In this document: positions 35,603-46,576 of the stretch, in pieces
Layout: every line of letters starts with the position of its first letter
Position numbering within the stretch: position 1 is the stretch's first letter
Assembly (NCBI RefSeq): GCF_002878395.1
Contig: NC_061118.1
Location: 89,041,918 to 89,105,917, forward strand
Length of the DNA: 64,000 bases
From: Capsicum annuum
Lineage: Eukaryota; Streptophyta; Magnoliopsida; Solanales; Solanaceae
Reading direction: 5' to 3'
Notes under the pieces: generated by a model
Told to the model about the DNA's origin: nothing
The model's database searches: none
The model's input: only the letters and a program-made list of their open reading frames with translations
Position numbers and translations under genes: made by a program

Positions 35603-35739
35603 GGTATAGGAAATCTTTTTGCTCTTTTCACTTTTTGGATTTTACTTATGGTTTTAAGATTGCTTCTTGTATTGTATTTTTGTGAAAGGGTGCCTTAACT
35701 CCTCATTTGGGGATAAATGATCCTTGGCGGGGGGGATAA
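35603..35739 (+). other. Family B 3' untranslated part and polypurine tract
   Basis: A short non-coding stretch after the integrase stop. It ends with 'ggcgggggggataa' at 35726-35739 directly before the TGTAATACCCC of the 3' LTR; this purine run is the plus-strand primer site. Confidence 0.8.
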
Positions 35740-36089
35740 TGTAATACCCCAGGTTTTAAACTCTGAATTTTCCTTAGCAATTGTGCTTATGGCTCAAGAG
35801 ATGAGTCGTATAGACCCATCACGAGTCGTAAAGAGAAAATCATGCTCAAATCAGTAAAATTTCCCTAAGTTTCTGACATGGTTATGAACGGAATCATACG
35901 AGTCATAAGGTAATGTCTAATGTTTGAGAAAAATCTAACACATTTAATTCTTTTTATCTCAAAATAATTGTGAATTCTGAAGCAACTCTTGTTGTTTTGA
36001 TGTGTTTGCTCATGATATTGCAGGAAAAGGCTGAAGAAATGGTAATAAACGACAATGGAGCAAAAGAGTTAAAAATCTGAGCAAAAGAG

Positions 36090-36494
36090 AAAAAAACATG
36101 GCTGACAACATCCGTGACAAGTCTTCATCCTTATGATAGCCTATCAGAAGCAGCGTCAGCCTTAACTAAGAAATTGGAGCTGAGAAGCAGTTCTGACGAC
36201 ATCTGTGATGTGGCGTCAAGTGGGTGATAAGGTGTCAAGAATGGCGTCATCCTTAGCAGAAAATCAGCGATAGGAGAAGACATCTGACGACATTGGTGAT
36301 ATGCCGTCAGATCCTTCATGCGGCGTCAGAGTCATCGTCAACCTAATGTAGAGTATTGAAGAAATTGGAGCAAGTCTGACGCCATCCGTGATAGGGCGTC
36401 AGACTCTTGATGCGGCATCAGCTTGCGAGTCACCTAATCCAAAAATTAATTGAATTTGCTATTTTATTTCCTTAATTGGGCTTTAGTATAAATA
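36090..36494 (+). promoter_or_regulatory. TGACG/CGTCA word array and TATA box, first LTR copy
   Basis: A degenerate unit 'tctgacgacat--gtgat' plus 'gggcgtcag' plus 'a-tcttgatgcggcgtcagc' recurs about four times (36092, 36189, 36281, 36368), so that TGACG and its complement CGTCA occur around ten times within 340 bp. A TATAAATA box follows at 36487-36494, and behind it lies 'gggtttattcatgag' and a T-run. TGACG is the core of as-1-type elements bound by plant TGA bZIP factors. This is sequence resemblance; activity is inferred. Confidence 0.55.
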
Positions 36495-37400
36495 GCATCT
36501 TTTAGGGTTTATTCATGAGTTTCTCTTTTTTTTTTTGTTTTGGGAGAGTTTTATTTTCTGCAACACTTATCAACTATTTGTGGATTCCTATTTTCGGGAT
36601 TAAATTGAAGAAACTACTTGTTGCTTTTCATTCATTAGTAAGTTTATCCTTATTATCATGAATTCAACTTTGTATTTTGTTCATCAAATCATGAGCGGCG
36701 AATTCCATTAGCCGGAGTTATGGGATCCATGGACTAGGGTTTGACAGGTTACTAGGTATTTAACGGATTTAAAGAGTAGTAGGACGTCTTGAAATTCTGT
36801 TGTTTTCACTGAAATCTTCTGGTTGCAAACATTAGGTTATGCCTTAGGTTTTATTTGCTTCTAACGGAGAAATAGACTAGAGGTCGTGAATTATCAACAG
36901 GGACTTGGAAGCTACCTACCTTCTTTTTAATGATCAATGTTGTAACTAGATTAATCTATCTAAGATAAAATCCTATTGGAAATAGATAAGTTATCTAAGT
37001 TTGAAAGAATTAGATGATAAATTGTCTGGTGAGGTCGACAGAGAAGTTAGATAGTATCGTCGTCAGGGATATTCTACTGTTTCTACATACTTCAAGAATC
37101 CCAAGCATTACCTAGTATCTGTCAATTCCCAAAACCCATGGTGAACATAACTCTGGTTTCCCATTTAGACTGATTTCAAACACTGAAATTAAAGTGAACA
37201 AAAAAACTTATTTGCTAATCTCCAAAACTCCCATTTTATTTTTTTATATCGATTGCTTGAACTTAACTTGTAGCTTTAGTTTCAAACTAGTTTAATCACC
37301 ACTCACATTGTTCATCGTGGGATTCTACCCCAACCTAGTTAGATTTTATATTGACAACGATCGCTTACACCCATTCAAGAGTGTAATTTGAGCGTTATCA

Positions 37401-37471
37401 AAAATTATACTTTGTATACTCTTAGTTAGTTTGTTTCTTGAGGATAAACAATTGTCTTAAGTTGAGGGTGT
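37401..37471 (+). other. 71-bp residual internal region
   Basis: It contains 'gtttgtttcttgaggataaa' and 'cttaagttgagggtgt', the pattern that precedes the 3' LTR in Athila/Tat elements; 'gttgagggtgt' is the likely polypurine tract. No primer binding site follows the first LTR. It is what remains after loss of gag-pol, or a minimal non-autonomous design. Confidence 0.65.
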
Positions 37472-37644
37472 TAATGTATGAGCAAAAGCTAACACATTTA
37501 ATGCTTTTTAGCTTAAAATAATTGTGAATTCTAAAGCACTATTGTTGTTTTAATGTGTTTGCTCATGATATTGTAGTAAAAGGCTGAAGGAGTGGAAATA
37601 AACGACAATGGAGCAAAAGAGTTAAAAATTTGAGAAAAAGAGAA

Positions 37645-38048
37645 GAAAACATAGTTGACAACATCTGTGATAAGTCATCAGCCTGGTGATAGCCTATTAG
37701 AAGCAGCGTCAACCTTAACTAGGGAATTGGAGCTGAGAAGTAGTTCTGACGACGTCTGTGATGTGGCATCAAGTGGGTGATAAGGCATCAAGAATAGCGT
37801 CAGCCTTAAGCAAAAAACCAGCGATAGGAGAAGATATCTGACAATGTTGGTGATACACCGTCAGATCCTTGATGCGGTGTCAAATTCATCGTCAACCTAA
37901 GGCAAAGGATTGAAGAAACTGGAGCAAGTCTAATGCCATCCGTGATAGGGAATCAAACTCTTGACGCGGTGTTAGCTTGGGCGTCACCTAATCCGAGAAT
38001 TAATTGAATTTGCTATTTTATTTCCTTAATTAGGATTTAGTATAAATA
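37645..38048 (+). promoter_or_regulatory. TGACG/CGTCA word array and TATA box, second LTR copy
   Basis: Same layout as 36090-36494. Here many CpGs are lost ('gtctaatgccatcc' for 'gtctgacgccatcc', 'gatgcggtgtcaaattc' for 'gatgcggcgtcagagtc'), while TATAAATA at 38041-38048 is intact. Confidence 0.5.
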
Positions 38049-40878
38049 GCATCTTTTAGGGTTTATTCATGAGGTTCTCTTTTTTTTTAGTTTTGGGAGA
38101 GTTTTATTTTCTGCAACACTTATCAACTATTTGTGGATTCCTATTTTCGGGATTAAATTGAAGAAACTACTTGTTGCTTTTCATCCATTCGTAAGTTTAT
38201 TCTTATTATCATGAATTCAACTTTGTATTTCGTTCATCAAATCATAAGCGGCTAATTTCATTAGCCGGAGTTATGGTATCCATGGACTAGGGTTTGATAG
38301 GTTACTAGTTATTTAACGAATTCAAAGAGTAGTAAGGCATCTTGAAATTCTGTTGTTTTAACTAAAATATACTAGTTGCAAACATTAGGTTATGCCTTAG
38401 GTTTTATTTACTTCTAACGGAGAAATAGACTAGAGGTCGTGAATTATCAACAGGGACTCAAAAGCTACCTACCTTCTTTTTAATGATCAATTCCATAACT
38501 GGATTGATCTACCTGAGATAAAATCCTATTGGAAATAGATAAGTTATCTAAGTTTAAGAGAATTAGATGATAAATTGTCTAGTGAGGTTGAGAGATAAGT
38601 CAGATAGTATCGTCGTCAGGGATATTCTGCTATTTCTACTTACTTTAAGAATCCCAAGCATTACCTAGTATCTGTCGATTACAAAAAAACCCCATGGGGA
38701 ACATAACTCTGGTTTCCCATTTAGACTGATTTCAAACACTGAAATTAAAGTGACCAAAAGAAAAAATATTTGTTAATCTCCCACACCCCCATTTTATCTT
38801 TTTATATCGATTATTTGAATTTAACTTATAGTTTTAGTTTCAAACTAGTTTAATCGCCACTCACATTGTTCCTTGTGGGATTTGACCCCGACCTAGTTGG
38901 GTTTTATATTGACAACGATCGCTTACACCCATTCAAGAGTGTAATTTGAGCGTTATCAATGTCGCGAGTTGTGTTGAGGGACTCATGACCTTAACAGTGA
39001 GATAGACCAAGGTTACGTATTAGCAATGACTAGACTGAATGATTTGTAGGGCAATGTCATAAGTTGTAGAGAGGTACCCGTGACCATAATAGTAAGGGGT
39101 CAAGATTTTTAGACCCAAGCTATGAGTCTTGGTGATGACTCGTGACGTGTGACCACGAGTCGTTACCTAACCCGTATCGACTGGGATAGTTTTTGTACAT
39201 TTCAATTAGGGGCACTTTGGTTATTTTCTTTCATCCCAGTTATAATCCACAACCATAAAAAAGTCTAAGGGTCCCTTTCTTATTATTTTAAAAGTTAAAT
39301 AAACTCTCTTCTCTCTCAAATTCCTCGATCAAGAGCAAGGATAGGGTTTCTAGGGACTGAACATCTAGGTCTGAATTCGTGGTTTCTCTTCTAAATTCCT
39401 TGGTGTTTCTGGCATGTACCTCCTTATTAACTTGGTTTTTATAAATGACATGTGTTTAATCATGGTTTATGTATATTTAAACATAGGTTTTGAATGATGG
39501 GATGAGGATTTTGAATGATTGTTTCTTGGTTGGTTTTACCTAGTTTTGGGATTATTATTCATGTTTTATCTCATCGTTGTTGAACTAATGAGTACATGGG
39601 TTTTATGAATGGGAAGGGTTCATGGCATTCCTACAATTTTATGAAATTTGGCTTGATATGGTATTAACCTCAACCCGTATATAAATTTGGTTTTGGAATA
39701 TGGAAATATGCATTATTTAACCCAATTTTGAAACTATGGTATTGCCTAAAATATTAATGGAATATAAATGGTTTTGAAAGGCCATGGTGGCCATGGATTG
39801 GTTTTAAATTCAAACTTGGGGGTCGTGGATTCACCCAAGACAATAGATAAGTGGAATGGCATAATGAAAATTGACTGGCAAGTTCAATTGGTATGACGAC
39901 ACCAAATGGTAATTGCCTAAATGAATAATTCCTTAGTTAAATGGATGAGTTATGTGTAAATGTTTTAATTAGACATAAAAGGGGTTATGTAGCTCGTCGT
40001 GGAAGGTGAAAGTCCTAGGGGGACCAATACTAGAATCCACGTTTGCTGGTGTAGGTTTTTTTATAATTGTGTACATACTTCACACTTATTTATATATTTT
40101 GGATTGGTTGGGGTCCAGTCATTCCCTGGCCTATCCTTGGATTTTCTTGTTCATGCAGCTAACACGCACTGAGACTCATTCAACAGGGAAAGCTGAACCC
40201 ATATAGCCTGTGGGTTCCTTTGGATGGTTATAGCCACACAGTCAAGGTTAATGAGTTTAAATCTCATGCTAAACCTTTTTTCCTATTCCAGCATCTTATA
40301 TATATGTGTTTATGCATGTATGTGAACATGTATATTGAGATTTGTTTTTTTTTAGGGAAAATGGCATTATTTTATCCCTTATACCAAGTTACATGCTAGC
40401 ACTTACCCAGCTAACTATCTTATGATGCTACATTGTTCCATTATGTAGGGTCTAAGGAGACCTCTTTTACCCCTGTGCAATATTAGATGGATTCTAGTTC
40501 ATCGATTGGTCTGCATTAAAGTGGTGAGCTTTCATCTTTTAAAAGGCCAGGCATTTCATTACTTTCCTTATGAATATTGAAATTCTACCAATTTCTTTTC
40601 ATACTTTGGATTCCCTTTTTGGCCATGGTCGGTGGCATATCCCAACCTAACTTGGTATACAGTTTAGAGGTTTTTGAGGCCAAAGTTTTGGAGTGGTTAT
40701 TGTTTTAGACTCCTAGTGTCCCATTTGGTTATCTTATCTATCTTGTTTATTTGTTTAGTTATCTTCTATTATTATTATATTGTGTTCTGGTTGGCTAGGC
40801 TAAGGGGGTGGTCTTTGGCCCTTGATAGTCTTAAGATACCCATCACGACTAGGACCGAGGTTGAGTCGTGACATAGAG

Positions 40879-41366
40879 ATTCCTTGAAAGTTCCTATTGA
40901 GGAGAGGCTTAGTGTTGAGGCACTAGTATTGGTGATCATAAACTTTAAATGTGATGATGTTCACCAGTATGATGATATGTTTAGTGCACTTGTTAATATT
41001 GGTTCCTACACTTTTGTACCAAAAAGTTAGATTTGGATTTTAAGAATAGTGAAACTCCACCAGCCAAGACTTCTATCAAGAAGCCTCTTTTCATAGAGCT
41101 CAATGCTCTCCCATCCCACCTTTACTATGTTTTTTAGTAGCCAACAATACTTTATTAATCATTATAGTAATCGATTTGGTTGAATGACATGTTGAGGGTC
41201 TAGCGTCAGTTTTGGAAAAGTTTAAGATTGTCATTGGATGGTCTATTGCTAACATTATTAGTATTTTACCTAAAATTTGCACTCACAAAATCCAACTTGA
41301 GCTAGAATGTATTCCTAGTTTTGTAAAAGTTCGAGATGCCATTGGATGGTCTATTGCTGACATTAT
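40879..41366 (+). pseudogene. Athila-type protease-RT linker and start of RT (broken)
   Basis: Continues 28216-28598 behind family B. 'KVPIEERLSVEALVLVIINF' parallels 'VAPIQERFRVESLETMVIKF' of the minus-strand copy (23470-23400). Then 'FIELNALPSHLYYVF' (41093-41135), the conserved '-L-PLPSHL-Y-F' block before RT, and from 41212 an open stretch 'FKIVIGWSIANIISILPKIC', the first RT region. Part of this region is tandemly duplicated (41231-41703). Confidence 0.83.
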
Positions 41367-41703
41367 TACTCCCTTTGTTTCAAAAAGAATGACCTACTTT
41401 CCTATTTAGTCTGTTACAAAAAGAATGACCCCTTTCCTTTTTTGGAAATACTTTAATTTCAACTTTCCACATGGCATACTTAGGACTACAAGATTAAAGG
41501 GCATTTTGGTACATTTGACACAACTTTAATTTAAGGCCACATGATTCAAAAGTCTTCTTTGTTTTCTTAAACTTTGTGGCAAGTCAAAGTAGGTCATTCT
41601 TCTTTAAACGAAGGGAGTACTATTTTACCTAGAATTTGCACTCACAAAATCCAACTTGACCAAGAATGTATTCCTTGTATTAAGCACCAACATAGTCTTA
41701 ACC
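41231..41703 (+). repeat. Tandem duplication of about 109 bp in RT, second copy split by a MITE
   Basis: Copy 1 (41231-41339) runs from 'cattggatggtctattgct' over 'tttgcactcacaaaatccaa' to 'gtattcctag'. Copy 2 starts at 41340 ('cattggatggtctattgct'), is interrupted at 41369-41617 and resumes at 41620 with 'ctattttacctagaatttg', 'cactcacaaaatccaactt' and 'gaatgtattcct'. Related Athila RTs carry this block once. Confidence 0.88.
41369..41617. mobile_element. Stowaway-like MITE (Tc1/mariner type)
   Basis: 249 bp. It starts CTCCCTTTGTTTCAAAAAGA and ends with the complement of CTCCCTTCGTTTAAAGAAGA; the terminal inverted repeats extend to 'atgacctacttt' on both sides (about 32 bp). It is flanked by TA on each side (41367-41368, 41618-41619), and the interrupted sequence continues across. 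CTCCCTCCGTTTCA-like ends with TA duplication are the signature of plant Stowaway elements, moved in trans by mariner-like transposases. No coding capacity. Confidence 0.93.
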
Positions 41704-42990
41704 CTATATGCTAGAGGTAGTGAACAAAATATCATCAAGTAGTTGGACGCAAGTGTGGCTTATCCTATTGCAAACAATAAATGAGTGAACCTAGTTTAAT
41801 ATTTTCCAAAGAAAGGCGGGATCACAATGGTTAGAAAATCAAAGAATGAACTTATTCCACTGAGTCTAATCACTAAATAACAAGTGTGCATGGATAGGAA
41901 GTTGAATGCATGAATTGAAAAAAAAATCATTTTTTGATGAGTTTTATGGAATGTTAGATCGTCTTGCTGGTAGAGGATAGTATTTTTTTTCTTGATGGTT
42001 ATTTGAGATATAATTAGATTTTTATTACTACTAAAGAACAATAGAAGACCACTGCCACTTGTCTAGATCGAATATTTGCTTTTAAGAGAACGCCTTTTGG
42101 ATTATGTAATGTGCCATCAATTGTCAAATATTGCCTGATATTTATCTTCTCTGATTTAGTGAAAGACACTATTGAGATATTCATGGATGATTTTTAGATT
42201 GTTGGTGATTCATTTGAATATTGCTTGTCCCATCTGGGTAGAGTTATAAAAAGGTGTGAAGATTGTAATATGATGCTTAATTGGGTAGAATGTTACTTCA
42301 TGGTAAAAGAAGGGATAATGCCCGGTCACAAAATTTCAAAGAAGGGGATTAAGGTGGACAAGAAAAAGATTGAGGTGATTGAAAAATTACCTCCACCAGT
42401 TTCTGTGAAGGATATTCAAAGCGTTTAGGCAATGATGGATTTTATCATAGATTCATCAAGGATTTCTCTAAAATTTCACATTCTTTATGTAAATTATAGA
42501 AGAAAGAGGTGAAGTTTTATTTTAATAATGTGTTTTTAAAGGTGTTTGAGTTCCTTAAGAAGAAACTGACATCGACCCTTATTATTTTGTTTCTTTATTA
42601 GTCCATATCTTTTGACGTTATATGTGATTCTAATGGAGTGGCAATAGGAGTAGTCCTACATCAAAGGCATGAAAAGGTACTCCATCCAATCTATTATGCT
42701 AGTAAGGCACTCAACCCAAAAATTATATTGTGATGGAATAAAAGTTGCATGTTATATTTTTTGCATTTGAGAAATTCTTAACTTATTTGGTCCTCACAAA
42801 AGTGATTATGCATACTGACCATGGAGTTCTTGGATATCTTATAGCAAAAAAAAGGATGTAAATACTAGCGTGAATCGTTAGGTACTTTTGTTATAGGAAT
42901 TTGACTTTAAGATCAAGGATCAAAAGGGGATCAAAACTCAAGGGGTCGACCATTTGTAACGACTTGAAAAAGAGTCAATGCTAAAGTTGA
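41620..42990 (+). pseudogene. Athila-type reverse transcriptase and RNase H, plus-strand element (broken)
   Basis: After the MITE the RT fingers region is strongly decayed. 'RIFAFKRTPFGLCNVPS' (42070-42120) and the catalytic 'FMDDF' followed by 'IVGDSFEYCLSHLG' (42181-42242, a stop between them) are clear. The stretch 42225-42428 is open with 'CEDCNMMLNWVECYFMVKEG' and 'GIKVDKKKIEVIEKLPPP'. RNase H runs to 42980 with 'HPIYYASKALNP'-like and 'EFDFKIKDQKG' pieces split by frame shifts, ending in 'KTQGVDHL'. Confidence 0.85.
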
Positions 42991-44230
42991 AAGATGAGCT
43001 TGACAATAATGGAACTTTTCCAGATGAGCAAGTATTGTTCGTATCAAAGGACTTGATTCCATGGTTCACGGGTTTTCTAAATTATTTGGTAAGTGATGTG
43101 GTATATGAGAAGTTATCCTTTTAATAGTGAAAAATTTTATGTTTGACATGCAAAAAATTTCCTAGGATGAGCCGTACTTGTTCCAAATTTGTATAGATGG
43201 AATAGTTTGTAGATATGTCCCTGAGGTTGAAATGATGAGTATTCTAATGACATGTCACTCATCCCCAGTAAGGGGTCATCATAGTGGTGTATGGATGACT
43301 CATAAGATTTTGTATTGTGGGTACTATTGTCCCACTATTCATTAAGATGCTTAAGACTATGCAAGATCTTATGACCAATGCCAAAGACAAAGGAACATCT
43401 CATGAAAGCATGAGCAACCATTGACCCCAATTCTAGAGATTGAGTTGTTTGATGTGTGGATTATTCATTTCATGGGCCCATTCATAAGCTCATATGGTAT
43501 GAAGTACTTCTTGGTTGTTTTTGACTATGTCTCAAAGTGGGTGGAGGAAGTTGTGCTTTCAAAAAATGAAGAAAAGAGTGTTACAACTTTTTGGGGGAAA
43601 TATATTTTCCATGTCTGGTATGCCAAAAGCCATCATTAGTGTTGTAGAGTCTCACTTTTATAATTGTTTATTCAAGTACTTGCTTGAAAAATATGGTGTG
43701 AAGCACAAGGTCGCAATGCCTTACTATCCTTAGTCAAGCAAGCAAATAGAGATCTCCAATCAAGAGATCAAGTCTATTTTGGCAAAGACTATGAATTCAA
43801 ATAGAATCAACTGGGATAAAAAGTTGGATGATGTATTATGGGCTTATCATATAAAATTTAATACTCCTATTAGAGGATCTCCATATCATCTCGTGTTTGG
43901 CAAAGCTTGTCACTTGCCTGTCGAACTCGACCCTAAGGTGTTGTAGGCACTCAAGAGGTTAAATTTGGCATTAAATAATGCGGTGAAGTTGAGATTTGAT
44001 CAGTTGAATGAGATATATGTGTTTCATATTAAAGCATACGAGTTTTCAACTTCGTACAAGGAAAAGATAAAGTTATACCATGACCAAAATATCGAGAAGC
44101 GAGAGTTCACTACTGGCAATATGGTTATATTGTTCAATTATTAATTTCACTTATTTTCTGGCCAGTTGAAGTAAAAATGAATGGGACTGTATCAATTGGT
44201 GAAGGTTTTTCCTTAGGGTGCCATCGATAT
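42991..44230 (+). pseudogene. Athila-type integrase, plus-strand element (broken)
   Basis: 'NGTFPDEQVLFVSKDLIPWF' (43010-43070) is the same linker as in the minus-strand copy. The HHCC finger 'CHSSPVRGHHSG' (43252-43290) is well kept. The open stretch 43421-43639 begins the DDE core, but the first catalytic Asp is His ('WIIHFMGPF'). 'YGMKYFLVVFDYVSKWVEEV' follows. The second region reads 'ISVVESHFYNCLF' (43637-43675), where Asp of the usual SDGGSHF has changed. Then 'KYGVKHKVAMPYYP', 'NREIKSIL'-like, '[14 protein letters not shown]' (43890-43930) and a C-terminal 'HLFSGQLK'. Two catalytic residues are gone. Confidence 0.87.
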
Positions 44231-45558
44231 TGATAATAATAATGGAAAAATATTTAAAGTGAAGGGTGCATAGACTCCATGGGTCTCATAATGGCTTGTA
44301 GCCATTAGTAACAACTTGTGGGGTGATCTGTTGCCAGTAGGAGTGAAAACCTTAAAATTGCAATATTTTGGAAACACCACCCCACGACTCTCAGAATAAG
44401 TCAAAGAAACTGATAGGGTCTTACGATGACTAGTTGCATTAAGTTTTAAGGACTGGAGTAGGTAAGTTCTCTAACATATTGCAACAAATGTTGGAAATGA
44501 CAAGTAGCCCTGGCAACGAGTCGTATGGGGGCCGTCGGCACTAAGTCAAAATTAATTCAAGATATTAATTATGAGCCGACATAAATAACCCAATTTTAGG
44601 GGTTAAAACCCTCAATTACACTTGATAACTTCTCCTCTCCCAAATTTAAAATTGCAACTCCCTCCATTACATCAAAACCATCTCTCCCTATTAAGTTGCT
44701 CCCTAAATCATGCATAATCACCTTTAGTTTCATCATTGTTCACTTCTATCTGCCTGTTTTCCCTAAAGTTTAGATTCAAGTGATTATTTTCCAAGTCTTC
44801 CTCTCTTTCAAGATCTATTATCAAAGTCAAAATAAGTTTGTCTTCACCCAAATTACTTTCATTGTTGGTATTTAGAAATCTCTATGGGTATTTTGTCATT
44901 ATTATTTTATAGTCAGCCCTAGATGATATTGCTTTACAAAATTAGGTTTTTTTGGAATTAAAAAAATTGATCACTAGATTGTGTTAAACCGGGGCATAAT
45001 GGGTCGGTAAAGTGTTTTCATGATTTATTTGTTCCTAAACATGTGTATAATTATGATCTGGGATGAAGTATAAGTAGGCCTAGTATATTGGGTAATTAGT
45101 GAAAATGAGGAATGTCTTACATACCATTTTAATGATCATAAATATAGTATAAATATGAAATTTTGGAAAATATTTGATTCAAATTGTGGTTTATAGAAAG
45201 TACCTCAGTGCAGTCCTCACGATTCTCACAATGAATTATCATTAATGACTATCAGTTGAAGCATGAGTCCTAATCACTAGCATTGTGGTCTAACCATTTA
45301 AAGCTTCTGGACATTGGTCAAATTCCTTAGTATGAGTCCCTCGATGATCCATAGTGAGAGCTCAACAACCCATAGGGTAGATGCATACCGAGAATAATAA
45401 GTGATTAATTTTGAGAATTTAACCCAACGAGTAATCCAATGGGCCATAAAATCTGACAATGACTTATTGTCTGTCCTTATAGGGATTGACGATACTTTGA
45501 TACTTACGTTTTACTTTCTTGATCTTTCAAGTAATAACGTTTACCCTCCAAAGGTAAC
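44231..45558 (+). other. Spacer between Athila integrase and downstream ORF, with a promoter-like segment
   Basis: No coding sequence is recognised over 1.3 kb. At 44510-44550 a CpG-containing word pair 'caacgagtcgtatggggg' and 'ccgtcggc' is followed by a TATA-like 'acataaataac' (44579-44590) and a pyrimidine-rich leader ('cttctcctctcccaaat', 44626-44642). This imitates the U3-TATA-leader order of the LTRs in this window. The downstream ORF starts about 970 bp later. An intron could lie in between, but no convincing splice pair was identified. Confidence 0.4.
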
Positions 45559-46576
45559 ATGGCACCGAAGAATGATGCATAGAAAGGAGCTAAAAATGAG
45601 GGAAAGCCTAATCCCAAGAAATAGGCTTGGTCTACTAAGCCATTGGTCGAAGGGCCCACTAATAAAGCATCTAGTGGTTCAGTGGATGAGTATCTACTTA
45701 CAAATCCAATTGAAACACGAGAAATTTGACTCAGACAAATTAAGGCCCTAAATAAAGAATGCACAAGTGTCCCACTACATACACCAATACTTCCCTAGTC
45801 TGAAGAGGGAGAAGACTTAGAGTTCGATGTAGGTGAAGATGAAATCGACTCCAAAAATAGAGATAGGACTATATCTGGTAGTCTATCAAAGAATGAAGTA
45901 AGGTTAGGTTCTAATACATATGTCTCTAGCGAGGCTAATGATAAGACTTTAGTAGATAGTGCCACACTAGAAAATGAGCCTCTATCATAGGGTTAGCCCA
46001 TACTTTATATTTAGGTATCCCTACAGGTTGAGAGATTTGGGATTTAGGGCATGCTGACCATCTATGATCGAGACATTGCAATCAACCAAACCATGAGTAA
46101 ACTAAAGAAGGGTTTCTACAAGGAGCCAAGATTAATCACTGCGAGTATATTTGAGATGCTTGAGTTTGAGATGTTGTTTAATAAGTGTAAGTTTGGGTGG
46201 ATGACAATGTAAACGGGTTGATTTACCCCAACACTTGTTCATGAGTTCTATTCTTCTTATCAACCACCCTGAAGAAGTTGGCTTAGCAAGGTTTGTTATG
46301 AAAAGTGCAACCTGCACTCATCATTGTTTTGATTTGAGGTGTTTGGGTTTATACCTCAAATTGCACTATTTGATGATTCTTTCATGGTTGGGACTTTGAG
46401 CATTTGATTAACACCAAAGAGATAGACTATCACAATGATAAAATAAGGAAGGTGAAGCTAAAGCTGATTATCACCAAGGACAAAATGGTGCATTTTTAAT
46501 GGATGATGAATATTATTGCTACTATAAAAAGGAGGATGAATGGGTATTTCTTTGAACTTCATCACCAAATCTTGGT
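45559..46576 (+). pseudogene. Downstream (third) ORF of the Athila element, N-terminal part; plant-transposon-protein-like
   Basis: Starts at ATG 45559 with 'MAPKNDA', then a Lys/Pro/Asn-rich and later acidic region ('EEGEDLEFDVGEDEIDSKNR', 45805-45865). Then comes a conserved-looking part: 'KKGFYKEPRLITASIFEMLE' (46099-46158), 'NKCKFGWMT' and 'LVHEFYSSYQPPEEVGLA' in the next frame (46225-46275). The '-L--EFY-' pattern after a 'GF--EP' block resembles the putative plant transposon protein domain (PF20167-type) found in many plant genomes near gypsy elements; this is from memory. It sits where other Athila elements carry an env-like ORF. Stops and one frame shift break it. Family C interrupts it at 46577. 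Confidence 0.55.

Larger units (their letters stand above)
35918..38958 (+). mobile_element. LTR-71 bp-LTR deletion derivative of an Athila/Tat-type element
   Basis: Two long direct repeats, 35918-37400 and 37472-38958 (1483 and 1487 bp), run from TAATGT-TGAG to 'gagcgttatca'. They are separated by only 71 bp. A perfect atgtc duplication (35913-35917, 38959-38963) shows the whole unit inserted, or was reduced after inserting, as one element. Each repeat has a promoter-like word array, a TATAAATA box and the terminal 'ttgacaacgatcgctta'. The 71 bp resemble the 3' end of Athila/Tat internal regions. PBS, gag and pol are absent. The terminal TA instead of TG is shared by both copies. Confidence 0.85.
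28599..40873 (+). mobile_element. Family B: full-length Ty3/gypsy chromovirus, inactive
   Basis: LTR 28599-30658, PBS, gag, protease, RT, RNase H, integrase with chromodomain, PPT, and LTR 35740-40873 (enlarged by the insertion at 35918-38958). The flanks are tagaa (28594-28598) and tagag (40874-40878). The Athila-type protease-to-RT linker is interrupted at this point and resumes afterwards. The LTRs start TGTAATACC and end 'ggttgagtcgtgaca'. The 3' LTR without the insert is about 2.1 kb, equal to the 5' LTR. Confidence 0.93.
35740..40873 (+). repeat. 3' LTR of family B, split by a nested insertion
   Basis: Starts TGTAATACCCC and ends 'ggttgagtcgtgaca'. The two parts, 35740-35917 and 38959-40873, together match 28599-30658. 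The split falls within the U3 word array, at the word 'aaggtaatgtc'. ORFs at 40006-40206 and 40674-40871 are chance readings of LTR sequence. Confidence 0.9.

Noticed and set aside
35931..38958. A gene family with two copies, because of the two long direct repeats with TATA boxes
   Set aside because: No reading frame is conserved between the copies, and the flanking target duplication identifies them as LTRs.
28599..40873. Endogenous plant pararetrovirus
   Set aside because: The gene order is gag, protease, RT, RNase H, integrase with LTRs, PBS and PPT; no movement protein or coat region of the pararetrovirus type was seen.
45504..45764. 86-codon minus-strand ORF as a possible host gene
   Set aside because: It overlaps the basic N-terminus of the downstream Athila ORF on the other strand and is a shadow.
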